A stretch of 51,158 nt of DNA from Streptococcus cristatus ATCC 51100 (GTDB lineage Bacteria > Bacillota > Bacilli > Lactobacillales > Streptococcaceae). The notes beneath the pieces are model-generated. The model searched no databases. It was not told the origin of the DNA and worked only from the letters and a program-made list of their open reading frames with translations. Of the stretch, positions 7,648-16,197 are shown piece by piece (positions within the stretch are counted from its first letter, which is position 1; the number at the start of each line of letters is the position of its first letter). The position numbers and the translations under genes are program-made. The stretch covers positions 1 through 51,158 of the forward strand of contig NZ_AFUE01000003.1 of NCBI RefSeq assembly GCF_000222765.1, written 5' to 3'.

Positions 7648-8621
7648 TTGCGCACCTGTATAATCTGCATCAATTCATCAACAAGTAACTCTCCATCATG
7701 AAAAGCTCCGCCATTTTCCAAACGAAGGAAATTCGATGAAATGACACGCGGAACTTGCTCTTGCAGCCCTCGAAAATTATGCTCAACCTGAACCAGATAT
7801 TCATCAAATTTATTGCTATTCATATACTCGCGCGGAACTGGCTCGATATTGACCAAGACAGTATCAATGAACTTTTTACCCAAATGACGATGCAGTACTT
7901 GAACGTGGTCGCTATCTGAAAAGTGCTCGGTTTCGCCACGTTGAGTCATAATATTGCAAACATAGGCTACTTCTGCCTTAGTATCTAAAATAGCTTGTCC
8001 GATTTCTTCGATTACGAGGTTTGGCAAGATGGAGGTAAAGAGAGAACCCGGTCCCAGCACCACCATATCGCTATCCAAAATACTCTGGACTACCTTTCTA
8101 CTAGCAACAGGCTTTACATCATCATAGGTATTAGTCACATAGACCCGCTCAATCATACCAGCCTTACTGGCCAGATTACTTTCACCAACAACTTCTGTTC
8201 CATCTGTAAACACAGCATGCAGAGTCAGCGGAGTGTCGCTTGAAGGGTAGATTTTACCTGTTGTATGGAAAAACTTAGTCAGAAGCTGCATAGCATTATA
8301 GGTCGAACCCTGCATTTCGGAAATGCCTGCAATAATCAGATTCCCCAAGGGATGACCTGCTAGAACACCATCTCCTTTGGCAAAGCGATACTGGAAGACC
8401 TTCTCATAAAACTTTGGCATATCAGACATGGCGACCAAAACATTTCGCAAGTCACCCGGCGGTGTCAGCTGCTGGATGTTTTTCCGCAGCTCACCAGAAC
8501 TGCCGCCATCATCTGCTACTGTGACAATGGCTGTGATCTCCACATCCTTTTTCCGCAGGCTGTTTAAAATGACTGAAATTCCTGTACCGCCGCCGATAAC
8601 TGTAATTCTCGGTTTTCTCAT
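7644..8621 (-). CDS. yvcK: YvcK family gluconeogenesis/cell-envelope factor
   Basis: This 325-residue protein has an N-terminal glycine-rich nucleotide-binding loop ([17 protein letters not shown]) followed by [14 protein letters not shown], the hallmark of the YvcK/CofD-like family. The family binds UDP-sugars and affects carbon flux and peptidoglycan synthesis; it is cytoplasmic. It overlaps rapZ upstream and whiA downstream by 4 nt each, the usual tightly coupled trio. No feature departs from the family. Confidence 0.95.
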   Translation of the reverse strand: MRKPRITVIGGGTGISVILNSLRKKDVEITAIVTVADDGGSSGELRKNIQQLTPPGDLRNVLVAMSDMPKFYEKVFQYRFAKGDGVLAGHPLGNLIIAGISEMQGSTYNAMQLLTKFFHTTGKIYPSSDTPLTLHAVFTDGTEVVGESNLASKAGMIERVYVTNTYDDVKPVASRKVVQSILDSDMVVLGPGSLFTSILPNLVIEEIGQAILDTKAEVAYVCNIMTQRGETEHFSDSDHVQVLHRHLGKKFIDTVLVNIEPVPREYMNSNKFDEYLVQVEHNFRGLQEQVPRVISSNFLRLENGGAFHDGELLVDELMQIIQVRK

Positions 8622-9508
8622 GAGCGGTTCACCGTTTCCTTCCGGCGATTTTTGTCGCGATGACTGGCATTAACTGGCCAGTTTTTCGCTAAATCATTCG
8701 CCAAACGCTGTGCAAAAGCCACACTGCGGTGTTGTCCACCTGTACAGCCAACTGCGATAGTCAGTACAGATTTTCCTTCCTTTTGATATCCTGGCAAAAT
8801 CGGCTCAATCAGGCCCAGCAAATGCTGGTAAAACTCTTCTGACTCCGCATGGTTCATGACATAGTCAAAGACATCCTTGTCCAAGCCTGTCTGGTTACGC
8901 AGCTCAGGTTTATAGTAGGGATTAGGCAGGAAACGCACATCAAAAACCAAGTCTGCATCCAGAGGCAAACCATATTTGAAGCCAAAACTCATAACCTCAA
9001 TGCGGAAACTATGCAGATCAGCCTGGTTTGAAAATTGTTCAGAGATGGTCTTTCTTAGCTCCCGTGGTGTCAGTTCCGTCGTATCTACAACGTTTTGACT
9101 GAGATTTTTCAGAGGGGCTAAGAGTTCGCGCTCCAGTTTGATTCCATCTAAAATTCGTCCGTCGGCGGCCAAAGGGTGACTACGTCTTGTTTCTTTATAG
9201 CGAGCCACCAATTCCTTGTCAGCCGCATCCAAAAATAGAATTTTAAAATCAATTTCCGTGCTTCTTTCCAGCTCATCCAAAATATCCTGAATCTCCAAAA
9301 AGAAGGAGCGACTCCGCATATCAACAACCAGAGCCAACTTATCATTGTCCTTTGTTCCTTCGACCAACTGCAAAAACTTTGGTACTAAGGTCGGCGGCAT
9401 ATTATCAATGGTAAAATAACCCAAATCCTCAAAAGACTGGATGGCGACAGTCTTTCCGGCACCGCTCATTCCTGTCACAATCACTAATTGAATCTTGTGT
9501 TCAGCCAT
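8618..9508 (-). CDS. rapZ: RNase adapter / P-loop protein RapZ (YvcJ)
   Basis: The 296-residue form starts at [11 protein letters not shown], where GGGAGAAAG provides the ribosome-binding site; an upstream in-frame start would add five residues. It has a Walker A (GMSGAGKT, residues about 13-20), [13 protein letters not shown], and the conserved C-terminal part with [18 protein letters not shown]. In Gram-negatives RapZ guides RNase E to GlmZ RNA. In Firmicutes (YvcJ) it is a GTP/ATP-binding protein of less certain role, linked to competence in Bacillus. It is first in the rapZ-yvcK-whiA operon. Confidence 0.95.
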   Translation of the reverse strand: MAEHKIQLVIVTGMSGAGKTVAIQSFEDLGYFTIDNMPPTLVPKFLQLVEGTKDNDKLALVVDMRSRSFFLEIQDILDELERSTEIDFKILFLDAADKELVARYKETRRSHPLAADGRILDGIKLERELLAPLKNLSQNVVDTTELTPRELRKTISEQFSNQADLHSFRIEVMSFGFKYGLPLDADLVFDVRFLPNPYYKPELRNQTGLDKDVFDYVMNHAESEEFYQHLLGLIEPILPGYQKEGKSVLTIAVGCTGGQHRSVAFAQRLANDLAKNWPVNASHRDKNRRKETVNRS

Positions 9509-9540
9509 TCTTTCTCCCTTCATCTAACATTTTATTTCTA

Positions 9541-9568
9541 AAAAAGGACGGGAAACTTCTCCCGGTCC
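9541..9568 (-). terminator. Terminator after ridA
   Basis: GGACGGGA (9546-9553) pairs with TCCCGGTCC (9560-9568), with one bulge. A T run follows on the minus strand. Confidence 0.7.
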
Positions 9569-9575
9569 CAAACAT

Positions 9576-9959
9576 TTATTCTACAATCTCAGCAATGACT
9601 TCGATTTCGATTTTTACATCACGAGGCAAGCGAGCCACTTCCACTGCCGAACGAGCTGGAAACTCACTCTTAAAGGCTGTTTTGTAGACCTCATTAAATG
9701 GCACAAAATCATTGATGTCACTTAGGAAACAGGTTGCCTTGATCACATGGTCAAAATCTGTTCCAGCTGCTTCCAAAATAGCTCCTACATTTTTTAAAAC
9801 TTGCTGGGTCTGCTCTTCAATCGTTGCACCTACAATTTCTCCCGTCTCTGGTGACAAAGGAATCTGACCACTTGCAAATAAAAGGTTGCCAACGATTTTT
9901 CCTTGAACATATGGTCCGATTGCTGCTGGTGCTTTATCTGTTTGTACTATTTTTGCCAT
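9576..9959 (-). CDS. ridA: RidA family reactive intermediate/imine deaminase
   Basis: This 127-residue protein has the YjgF/YER057c/UK114 fold. Diagnostic motifs are AIGPYVQGKIVGNLLFASGQ near the N terminus, ATCFLSDINDF in the middle, and FPARSAVEVARLP with the Arg that contacts the substrate carboxylate. RidA hydrolyses 2-aminoacrylate and related enamines made by PLP enzymes. It is a single gene with its own terminator; the start has GAGGAG upstream. Confidence 0.92.
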   Translation of the reverse strand: MAKIVQTDKAPAAIGPYVQGKIVGNLLFASGQIPLSPETGEIVGATIEEQTQQVLKNVGAILEAAGTDFDHVIKATCFLSDINDFVPFNEVYKTAFKSEFPARSAVEVARLPRDVKIEIEVIAEIVE

Positions 9960-10036
9960 TGTATTCTCCTCATTTCTTTTATCTTACTTATTATATCATA
10001 AAGTCAAAAGACTGACTATTCTTGTCCTCCTTCCCA

Positions 10037-10065
10037 TTGACTTTTAGGAAATTTTTCTTTATGAT
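10037..10065 (+). promoter_or_regulatory. Promoter of the preQ1-controlled unit
   Basis: TTGACT (10037-10042), a 17-bp spacer and TATGAT (10060-10065) place the transcription start near 10072, about 26 nt before the riboswitch stem. Confidence 0.65.
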
Positions 10066-10097
10066 AGTAAATGCATAATTCAAAACACTTGTTTTGG

Positions 10098-10133
10098 ACT
10101 GGTTCGCAAACTTCCCAGTATAAAAAACTAAGT
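10098..10133 (+). ncRNA. PreQ1 class I riboswitch aptamer
   Basis: The stem ACTGG (10098-10102) / CCAGT (10115-10119) encloses the loop TTCGCAAACTTC and is followed at once by the A-rich tail TATAAAAAACTAAG (10119-10132). This order is the H-type pseudoknot arrangement of preQ1-I aptamers. The tail is almost identical to that of the Bacillus subtilis queC riboswitch (…AUAAAAAACUAA), and CUGG..UCGCA..CCCAG resembles the Thermoanaerobacter aptamer. A hairpin terminator downstream (10210-10243) would be the expression platform. The assignment is by eye; a covariance-model search was not possible. Confidence 0.82.
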
Positions 10134-10209
10134 ACCCTTATATTCTAAAGTAATGTAATTGCGCATAGTTTTTTCTGGTGTCCTGCCACTTTGGCAGAAC
10201 TAACTGAGA

Positions 10210-10243
10210 GGTTGAGACGGAAGTTTCAGCCTTATTTTATTTC
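10210..10243 (+). terminator. Riboswitch expression-platform terminator
   Basis: The nine-pair stem GGTTGAGAC (10210-10218) / GTTTCAGCC (10223-10231), counting G-U pairs, is capped by a GGAA tetraloop and followed by TTATTTTATTTC. A second small stem, CTGCCA/TGGCAG, lies at 10184-10198. The position, between aptamer and ribosome-binding site, fits ligand-dependent attenuation. Confidence 0.7.
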
Positions 10244-10258
10244 TCAAAAGGAGGACCT

Positions 10259-11236
10259 ATGAAAAGAAAAGTTATTATTGACTGCGACCCTGGCATAGAC
10301 GACAGCCTAGCCCTGCTCTATGCCCTGCAACACCCTGACTTAGAGGTCGTTGCTTTGACCATAGTCGCTGGAAATGTCCCAGTAGAACTTGGTCTTGAAA
10401 ATGCCTTTAAAATCCTAGAAAGGCTGAATCGGCTAGATATTCCAGTATATGCAGGAGCCGACAAGCCCTTGGTTCGTGATTTCGTCTCCGCTCAGGATAC
10501 CCACGGCATGGATGGATTGGGGGAAAGCGGAATAGCAAGATGCAGCTCCACCCAAGCCCAGCCAAAAGCTGCTTATGACTTTCTGGCAGACTATTTCCAG
10601 AAAAATAGTGATACTTCCATCATTGCACTGGGGCCTTTGACCAATATTGCTTTGGCTTTTAGGAAAAATCCTAACCTTGGGCAACATCTAGACCGATTTG
10701 TCAGTATGGGCGGCAGCTACAAATCGCACGGCAACTGTTCACCCGTAGCGGAGTACAACTACTGGTGCGATCCGCATGCAGCCCAAGAAACTTACGAGAA
10801 AATTGGAAAAAAGATTGAAATGGTCGGTCTAGATGTCACGCGAAAGATTGTCTTGACACCCAATCTCTTGGAATATATGCGTTTTATCAATCCTGAAGTC
10901 GCTGACTTTATCGGAAAAATCACTCGCTTTTACTGGGATTTTCATTGGGAATATGAACATATCATCGGCTGTGTCATCAACGATCCATTGGCCGTTGCTC
11001 ATTTTCTACATAAAGAGCTTTGCCAAGGCTTTGACTCCTTCGTCGATCTCGCAACGGAAGGTATTGCCATGGGACAAACCCTAGTTGATGCCTATCATTT
11101 TTATGGTAAGCAAGCCAATGCTAAGGTGCTGACCCAAGTAAACACCCACCTCTTCTTTCAGGATTTTCTCTCCGTGATACTCAACACGTCAAAGGAAATC
11201 ATCTGCCAAGATCTAGAAACTTTAAATTTAGGATAA
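10259..11236 (+). CDS. Nucleoside hydrolase, candidate queuosine hydrolase (QueK-like)
   Basis: This 325-residue inosine-uridine-type nucleoside hydrolase has the Ca-binding N-terminal motif DCDPGIDDSLALL, the block SMGGSYKSHGNCSPVAEYN followed by DPHAA, and NDPLAVAH for the C-terminal Asp ligand. The family cleaves N-ribosidic bonds. A preQ1-I aptamer and terminator lie directly upstream and an ECF S component directly downstream. The same pairing defines queuosine salvage in other Firmicutes (QueK plus a QrtT-type transporter), so queuosine or a related 7-deazaguanosine is the likeliest substrate (inference). Purine or pyrimidine nucleosides remain possible. The ribosome-binding site AAAGGAGG is strong. 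Confidence 0.85.
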   Translation: MKRKVIIDCDPGIDDSLALLYALQHPDLEVVALTIVAGNVPVELGLENAFKILERLNRLDIPVYAGADKPLVRDFVSAQDTHGMDGLGESGIARCSSTQAQPKAAYDFLADYFQKNSDTSIIALGPLTNIALAFRKNPNLGQHLDRFVSMGGSYKSHGNCSPVAEYNYWCDPHAAQETYEKIGKKIEMVGLDVTRKIVLTPNLLEYMRFINPEVADFIGKITRFYWDFHWEYEHIIGCVINDPLAVAHFLHKELCQGFDSFVDLATEGIAMGQTLVDAYHFYGKQANAKVLTQVNTHLFFQDFLSVILNTSKEIICQDLETLNLG

Positions 11237-11240
11237 AATT

Positions 11241-11806
11241 ATGAAAAAACGACACCATTTACCATTACATTTACAGCCATCTGCATCGCTCTAAACTATG
11301 TCGGTGCCAACATCGCCCTTTTTCTAAAACTTCCTATTTATTTGGATACTTTTGGAACGATATTAGCCAGCCTCGTTTTAGGACCTATTTTCGGAGTAGG
11401 AACTGCGCTTGCCAGTGCTCTTATTAGCGCTTTTACAACAGATATCTCTGCTATTTATTTCTCTCCAGTAGCCATTCTTTTGGCTCTGCTTGTCTCGGTC
11501 TTTTTCACTGCTGATTCAAAACCAATACTAAACCTTCTCTGGAAAACGGTTCTAGTCTCTCTGCCAGCTACTGCTTTGGCCTCTCTGATCACTGTGATAG
11601 TCTTCAAAGGGATTACTCCAAGTGGTTCCAGTATTATCGTACAAGGTTTACATGGCTTAGGCTTAGATTTGGTCACCAGCACCATCATCGTCCAAGCGCT
11701 GACCGACTATGCAGACCGACTCATCGTTATTGGGGTCAGCCTCGTCTTCATCCCACAACTCAAAAAAGTTATCCCAAGAATCTTTGCAAAATCCAGCAAT
11801 GCATAA
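11241..11806 (+). pseudogene. ECF transporter S component, frameshifted at an A tract
   Basis: The ATG at 11241, just after the hydrolase stop, is followed by only six A (11244-11249), and this frame stops after about 16 codons. One extra A would give MKKTTPFTITFTAICIALN and continue in frame through the whole hydrophobic protein to 11806, about 188 residues with six likely membrane spans. Without correction, only an internal TTG at 11342 could start a protein lacking its first span. The family is the S (substrate-capture) subunit of energy-coupling factor transporters; the shared EcfA/A'/T module is not in this window. The substrate is probably queuosine, queuine or preQ1, judging from the riboswitch (inference). 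The lesion could be a real mutation, a phase-variable tract or a sequencing error. Confidence 0.75.
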
Positions 11807-11810
11807 ATCA

Positions 11811-11852
11811 AAAGAACTACTCAGAAAACGTTATTTCGAGTAGTTCTTTTAG
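11811..11852. terminator. Terminator after the ECF S-component gene
   Basis: AAAGAACTACTC (11811-11822) and GAGTAGTTCTTT (11838-11849) are perfect arms flanked by T-rich and A-rich runs. Confidence 0.78.
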
Positions 11853-11890
11853 TTTAACATTGTCTATTATAGGTCTTTAAGGTCAAGTTT

Positions 11891-11934
11891 AAAAAAGGAG
11901 TAGGAAGACTCTTCTTGAGTCCAATCCTACTCAC
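11891..11934 (-). terminator. Terminator of the pyrR-pyrP-pyrB operon
   Basis: GAGTAGGA (11899-11906 region) and TCCTACTC (11927-11934) form a stem. Minus-strand T residues (AAAAAA on plus) follow, 17 nt after the pyrB stop. It shows that the operon ends at pyrB. Confidence 0.7.
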
Positions 11935-11950
11935 AAGCTACATTCTGAGA

Positions 11951-12868
11951 TTAGTTGCGTCCCTTGAGAACAGCTTCAATGATTGCCATTCTGACAAAGA
12001 CGCCATTTGTCATTTGCTCTACAATTCGAGATTTTGGAGCTTCAACCAAATGATCTGCAATTTCTACATCGCGATTGACAGGCGCTGGGTGCATCAGGAT
12101 TGCAGTATCCTTCATACAATCATAGCGCTCTTGCGTCAAACCGTGAAGTTTATGATAATTTTCCTTAGAGAAAATGGAGTTGTAGTCATGTCGTTCGTGC
12201 TGTACGCGGAGGAACATCATGACATCCACTTGGTCAATCACTTCGTCAATCGTTACGAATTTACCATAGTCAGCAAATTCTGCACTTCTCCACTCATCTG
12301 GACCAGCAAAGAAGAGCTCAGCGCCAAGACGTTTCAAGATTTGCATATTAGATTTGGCTACACGAGAGTGATCAAGGTCACCAGCGATGGCTACTTTCAA
12401 ACCATCAAAATGACCGAATTCTTGGTAAATTGTCATCAAGTCAAGTAAACTTTGGCTTGGGTGCTGACCAGAACCATCACCACCATTTACGATAGAAGTT
12501 GTAATCGTTGGACTTTCGACCAATTCTTTATAGTAATCAACCTCAGGGTGACGGATGACACAGACATCTACACCGAGAGCTGACATAGTCAAAATCGTGT
12601 CGTACAAGGTTTCTCCCTTGTTGACTGAGCTTGTCTTGACATCAAAGTCAAGCAGGTCGCATCCAAGTTTTAATTCTGCTACTTCAAAAGCTTTGTGAGT
12701 CCGAGTTGAAGATTCAAAGAAGAGATTTGCAACGATATGCTGCTCATCATAATGAACCTTTGCGCCGTTTTTAAATTCAATCCCGCGCTTGATCAAAGCC
12801 ATTACTTCTTCGTTCGTAAGGTGTTCCATAGATACAAGATTTTTAAGTGCGATTTGATTTGATGACAT
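11951..12868 (-). CDS. pyrB: Aspartate carbamoyltransferase catalytic subunit
   Basis: This 305-residue enzyme condenses carbamoyl phosphate with aspartate, the committed step of pyrimidine synthesis. It shows the carbamoyl-phosphate loop FFESSTRTH (about residues 50-58), [14 protein letters not shown], and [12 protein letters not shown] near the C terminus. No regulatory subunit (pyrI) is nearby, as is usual in Firmicutes. It is last in the pyrR operon and terminates at once; carAB does not follow. UMP-dependent control would come from the leader attenuator. Confidence 0.96.
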   Translation of the reverse strand: MSSNQIALKNLVSMEHLTNEEVMALIKRGIEFKNGAKVHYDEQHIVANLFFESSTRTHKAFEVAELKLGCDLLDFDVKTSSVNKGETLYDTILTMSALGVDVCVIRHPEVDYYKELVESPTITTSIVNGGDGSGQHPSQSLLDLMTIYQEFGHFDGLKVAIAGDLDHSRVAKSNMQILKRLGAELFFAGPDEWRSAEFADYGKFVTIDEVIDQVDVMMFLRVQHERHDYNSIFSKENYHKLHGLTQERYDCMKDTAILMHPAPVNRDVEIADHLVEAPKSRIVEQMTNGVFVRMAIIEAVLKGRN

Positions 12869-12924
12869 GATGTTATACTCCTTTTTTATTAAAAACTTTG
12901 GACAAATGTAGCAATCTCGTCAGC

Positions 12925-14205
12925 CTAATTTTTAGGTTCTGGCAGGATGAGGTAGAGGGCAATTCCGAGAACAGTTGACAAGGCCACTCCTGAAACTTGC
13001 AGACCTGATAGTTGCAGGGTCAGACCACCGATACCAGATACCAGAACGACACTGGCAATCAGCAGGTTCTTTTTGTTGTCAAAATTGGTTTGGGCTTCAA
13101 TCAGAATTTTCAAACCGCTGGAAGCAATTACCCCGAAGAGGGCGATGGAAATGCCACCCAAAACTGGACTTGGAATTGATTGGAGCAGGGCGGACACTTT
13201 TCCGACAAAACTCATGATAATCGCCAATACAGCAGCTCCAGCAATTACATAAACACTGTAGATTTTATTGAGTGCCATCACCCCGATATTTTCACCGTAG
13301 CTGGTCACTGGCGGAGCACCAAAGATACCCGCGATAACCTGAGCCAGACCATCTCCAGCTAAAGTCTTATCCAAACCAGGCTCTTTAAAGAAATCTTTGC
13401 CTGTCAAGCTATTCAGAACCATAACATGCCCAAAGTGCTCTGTCATCGTTACAAAGGCAATCGGTGCCATTGTTAAGATTGCACTTGGATACAATTTAAA
13501 ATCATAATCTAAAAACGGAAGATTCATTGGCGGAACGTGGAACCAAGAAGCTTTTGTCACATTGGCAAAAGAGATAATCTCCTGACCTGTCACCGCTCCA
13601 ACAATCAGAGCGAAGATATAGCCAACAATCAAGCCCAGCAAAACTGGAATAATACCAACTATTTTCTTACCGTAGATGTTAAAGAGAATGACACAGAGGA
13701 GGGTTACCATCCCGATAGCAAAGTAGGTAATATCGTAAACCTTCTGATCTCCAACGGTCTTATACATCACATCGCCAACGGCTGTACCCGCTAGACTCAG
13801 ACCAATCACCATGATGATAGGCCCTACCACTACCGGTGGCAAAATCTTATCAATCCAGGCGTTACCTGCGAATTTCACGATGAGGGCCACGATAAAATAG
13901 ACCAGACCACCCGTGATAGCACCTTGCGCAACCGCAGCAATCCCATCTGTCTTCATTAGGATTTGCATGGCAGCGATATAAGCAAAGCTAGAACCCATAT
14001 AAGCAGGGATTTTGTACTTAGTCACTGTTAAGTGGGCCAGCGTTCCTAAACCACTTGAAAACAGGGCTACCGCTGGGTCAATTCCCACCAGAATCGGAAC
14101 CAACACTGTCGCCCCAAACATGGCGAATAAATGCTGGAATGAAAGTCCTAAGAGTAAGCCAGGCTTTGGCATATCATGGACATCGTATTTAACTTCTTGA
14201 CTCAT
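12925..14205 (-). CDS. pyrP: Uracil permease (NCS2 family)
   Basis: This 426-residue protein has about 14 hydrophobic segments. NCS2 motifs include [18 protein letters not shown] at the N terminus and [12 protein letters not shown] (about residue 245), which carries the Glu of the uracil site in UraA. It is a proton-coupled uracil importer. The gene overlaps pyrR by 4 nt and precedes pyrB by 56 nt, so uptake and synthesis respond together to PyrR-UMP. Xanthine/uracil permease paralogues exist, but the pyr context points to uracil. Confidence 0.93.
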   Translation of the reverse strand: MSQEVKYDVHDMPKPGLLLGLSFQHLFAMFGATVLVPILVGIDPAVALFSSGLGTLAHLTVTKYKIPAYMGSSFAYIAAMQILMKTDGIAAVAQGAITGGLVYFIVALIVKFAGNAWIDKILPPVVVGPIIMVIGLSLAGTAVGDVMYKTVGDQKVYDITYFAIGMVTLLCVILFNIYGKKIVGIIPVLLGLIVGYIFALIVGAVTGQEIISFANVTKASWFHVPPMNLPFLDYDFKLYPSAILTMAPIAFVTMTEHFGHVMVLNSLTGKDFFKEPGLDKTLAGDGLAQVIAGIFGAPPVTSYGENIGVMALNKIYSVYVIAGAAVLAIIMSFVGKVSALLQSIPSPVLGGISIALFGVIASSGLKILIEAQTNFDNKKNLLIASVVLVSGIGGLTLQLSGLQVSGVALSTVLGIALYLILPEPKN

Positions 14206-14729
14206 CTTGTCTCCTCCTCTACAATCAGAACTCGGTCCTGACCATCTTTTTCAGTCATTTCAACAATAATCTCTTCAAGGTGGCTCGTTGGAATATTTTT
14301 GCCAACATAGTCTGCCCGAATCGGCAACTCACGGTGCCCGCGGTCCACTAGAACAGCGAGGCTGACGCGTGATGGCCGCCCATTGCTGACAAGATTATCA
14401 ATGGCTGCGCGGATCGTCCGACCTGTATAGAGCACATCGTCAACAATAATCACTTCACGGTCAGTAATGTCAACTGGAATCACTGTCGTGTCTTCCTTGA
14501 CCTTGATATCGTCTCGGAAGGGCTTTGTATCCACTTCGCAAACTGGAATCTCAATTTTCTCAAGCTGAGCCAGTCGTTGTTGGATGCGTTTGGCAATGAA
14601 AACCCCTCTGGTCTTAATGCCTGCCAAAACAATTTGGCTTAAATCCTTGTTGCGCTCGATGATTTCATAGGTGATTCGCGTGATGGCACGATTCATGGTG
14701 ATCTCATCGACAACTTCCTTTGTCTTCAT
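14202..14729 (-). CDS. pyrR: Bifunctional pyr operon attenuator / uracil phosphoribosyltransferase
   Basis: This 175-residue type I phosphoribosyltransferase has the PRPP loop [17 protein letters not shown] (about residues 90-106) and the N-terminal part [15 protein letters not shown] typical of PyrR. PyrR binds the 5' leader of pyr mRNAs when UMP is high and promotes termination; it also makes UMP from uracil. The leader immediately upstream contains a PyrR-binding hairpin, an antiterminator and a terminator. It is first in the pyrR-pyrP-pyrB operon. Confidence 0.96.
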   Translation of the reverse strand: MKTKEVVDEITMNRAITRITYEIIERNKDLSQIVLAGIKTRGVFIAKRIQQRLAQLEKIEIPVCEVDTKPFRDDIKVKEDTTVIPVDITDREVIIVDDVLYTGRTIRAAIDNLVSNGRPSRVSLAVLVDRGHRELPIRADYVGKNIPTSHLEEIIVEMTEKDGQDRVLIVEEETR

Positions 14730-14750
14730 CTAAACCTCCTAAAAACATTA

Positions 14751-14866
14751 AAAAAGCCTCCTTTTGCAAGGAGACCTCAGAAAATAGAGATAGGCTGAAA
14801 CAAGACGCACTTGTCACACTCCACCTATCATTTTTTACTTTGCTCCTTGCCTATCTCTCTGGATAG
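14751..14866 (-). promoter_or_regulatory. PyrR-dependent attenuator in the pyr leader
   Basis: On the minus strand the binding hairpin CTATC-CAGAGA-GATAG lies at 14866-14851. AGAGATAGGC (14858-14849) is exactly complementary to GCCTATCTCT (14795-14786), and GCAAGGAG (14850-14843) to CTCCTTGC (14773-14766); together these form the antiterminator. The second segment is also the left arm of the terminator CTCCTTgcaaAAGGAG (14773-14758), which has a T run after it. PyrR binding would free the terminator. Confidence 0.88.
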
Positions 14867-14893
14867 AATTAAAGGACTATTTAATTGTTTATA

Positions 14894-14922
14894 ACTATAC
14901 CACAATTTCAATTCCATTTCAA
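14894..14922 (-). promoter_or_regulatory. pyr operon promoter
   Basis: On the minus strand, TTGAAA (14922-14917), a 17-bp spacer and TATAGT (14899-14894) lie upstream of the attenuator. Confidence 0.65.
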
Positions 14923-14973
14923 GAAAAAAATGAACTTTTTTCACGATAAATTGCTAATCCATTTCAACAAAAT

Positions 14974-14998
14974 AAAAAACAGAGAACATCTGTTTTCT
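14974..14998 (-). terminator. Terminator after Pr6Pr-family gene
   Basis: AAAACAGA (14976-14983) and TCTGTTTT (14989-14996) form a stem that is T-rich on the minus-strand exit. Confidence 0.6.
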
Positions 14999-15016
14999 AT
15001 TTTCTACTATAATACT

Positions 15017-15643
15017 CTAAGCTTTCTTCTTTGAAAATGAGATAGATTTGATTCCGTAAAAAATATAACCAAAGACCAGATAGGCCACAAAGATAATCAA
15101 GCACATCTTGATAACATAAGGCCAACCGTGCTTATAGACATTAAGGAAAAAGTAGGGAAAGGGTTTATCCTTGGCATTTGGAATATCAATTTTCAAGAAA
15201 AAACCATTAATAAGGGCAAAAATCATGTAAATCAGCGGAACACTTGTCCAAGAAATGGGATCGAACCAACGATACTGCCGATTTTTATCAAATACAAGAG
15301 TATCAAAGAAAAACATGAGAGGCACGATGTAATGGCAAAGGAAATTTTCCAAGCGATAAAAATCTGTCGCAATCGGAGCTAGGAGCAAGTGATAGACCAC
15401 GCAGGTAATCATGATACACATGGTCACACCGCCCTTCACGCGCAACAGCTTGGAACTCTCCCAGTTATTGTCCGTCCACATTCTAAAAATGAGATAGGCG
15501 GTGAATAACAGAACCAGAAGATTAGACAAGACAGTGTAGTACATCAGCATTCCCACGCCAAGTTTAGCAATTTCCAGATAGACCCCTACAAAAGCCAAAA
15601 CAAGAAGAAGAAGGCGATAAGAAAGAATTACTTTTTTATTCAT
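15017..15643 (-). CDS. Pr6Pr family membrane protein
   Basis: This 208-residue protein has six predicted membrane segments and short loops. Recognisable parts are YYTVLSNLLVLLFTAYLIF (about residues 35-53), FLCHYIVPLMFFFDTLVFD (about 101-119) and WPYVIKMCLIIFVAYLVFGY near the C terminus, which match the Pr6Pr (FAR-17a/AIG1-like) group of uncharacterised bacterial membrane proteins. It is 8 nt downstream of the PhnA/YjdM-like gene and probably co-transcribed. Function is unknown. Confidence 0.7.
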   Translation of the reverse strand: MNKKVILSYRLLLLVLAFVGVYLEIAKLGVGMLMYYTVLSNLLVLLFTAYLIFRMWTDNNWESSKLLRVKGGVTMCIMITCVVYHLLLAPIATDFYRLENFLCHYIVPLMFFFDTLVFDKNRQYRWFDPISWTSVPLIYMIFALINGFFLKIDIPNAKDKPFPYFFLNVYKHGWPYVIKMCLIIFVAYLVFGYIFYGIKSISFSKKKA

Positions 15644-15651
15644 AGCGCTTC

Positions 15652-15990
15652 TCAGATTTTCTTGACAAATTCTGACTTGAGCTTCATAGCACCAAATCCA
15701 TCAATCTTACAGTCAATATTGTGGTCACCTTCGACAATGCGGATATTTTTCACGCGCGTTCCTTGTTTGAGATCCTTTGGAGCACCCTTGACTTTCAAGT
15801 CCTTGATTAAGGTAACTGTATCACCATCAGCCAACTGGTTTCCATTCGCATCAATAGCCACTGGACCAGCTTCTCCTGCTGCAACTTCTGCAGGATCCCA
15901 TTCATAGGCACATTCTGGGCAAACCAAGAGGACACCATCTTCATAAACGTATTCTGAGTTACATTTTGGGCAATTTGGTAAATTATTCAT
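15652..15990 (-). CDS. YjdM/PhnA family zinc-ribbon protein
   Basis: This 112-residue protein has an N-terminal zinc ribbon ([13 protein letters not shown]…VCPEC, about residues 8-27) and a C-terminal domain with [15 protein letters not shown] and [16 protein letters not shown]. It matches the small PhnA-like (YjdM) family. Despite the historical name it is not the phosphonoacetate hydrolase, and no phosphonate genes are nearby. The role is unknown. It starts at an ATG preceded by AAGGAGAAA. Confidence 0.88.
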   Translation of the reverse strand: MNNLPNCPKCNSEYVYEDGVLLVCPECAYEWDPAEVAAGEAGPVAIDANGNQLADGDTVTLIKDLKVKGAPKDLKQGTRVKNIRIVEGDHNIDCKIDGFGAMKLKSEFVKKI

Positions 15991-16135
15991 AAATTCATTT
16001 CTCCTTATAAGTGGGCAGACATTCAGAAAAAAATAAGAACTGAGTGACAGCCATATTTTACCGTCTTATTATACGATATTTTATCTTATTTGACAAATGG
16101 ACAAAGAAAATCACTTGTTTTTAAAAAACTTTCTT

Positions 16136-16179
16136 GACTTTTGTGTCAAAACAATGTACCATTCTAGTGTATATACAGA
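16136..16179 (+). promoter_or_regulatory. niaX promoter with candidate NiaR operator
   Basis: TTGACT (16136-16141), a 17-bp spacer and TACCAT (16159-16164) form the promoter. The perfect palindrome TGTATATACA (16170-16179) lies at the expected start of transcription, in a position suited to repression by NiaR. The identity of the operator is an inference. Confidence 0.5.
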
Positions 16180-16197
16180 AGTTAAAAGGAGTTTATT

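Noticed and set aside
10170-10235. TPP riboswitch suggested by CTGAGAG
   Set aside because: The other conserved TPP-aptamer strings are absent, while the preQ1-I aptamer upstream is complete and the CTGAGAG lies at the terminator stem.
11915-12448. 177-codon plus-strand ORF opposite pyrB
   Set aside because: Antisense shadow of a canonical pyrB; composition is atypical and there is no ribosome-binding site.
15652-15990. Phosphonate degradation gene
   Set aside because: The PhnA label is historical for this zinc-ribbon family, and no phn genes are nearby.
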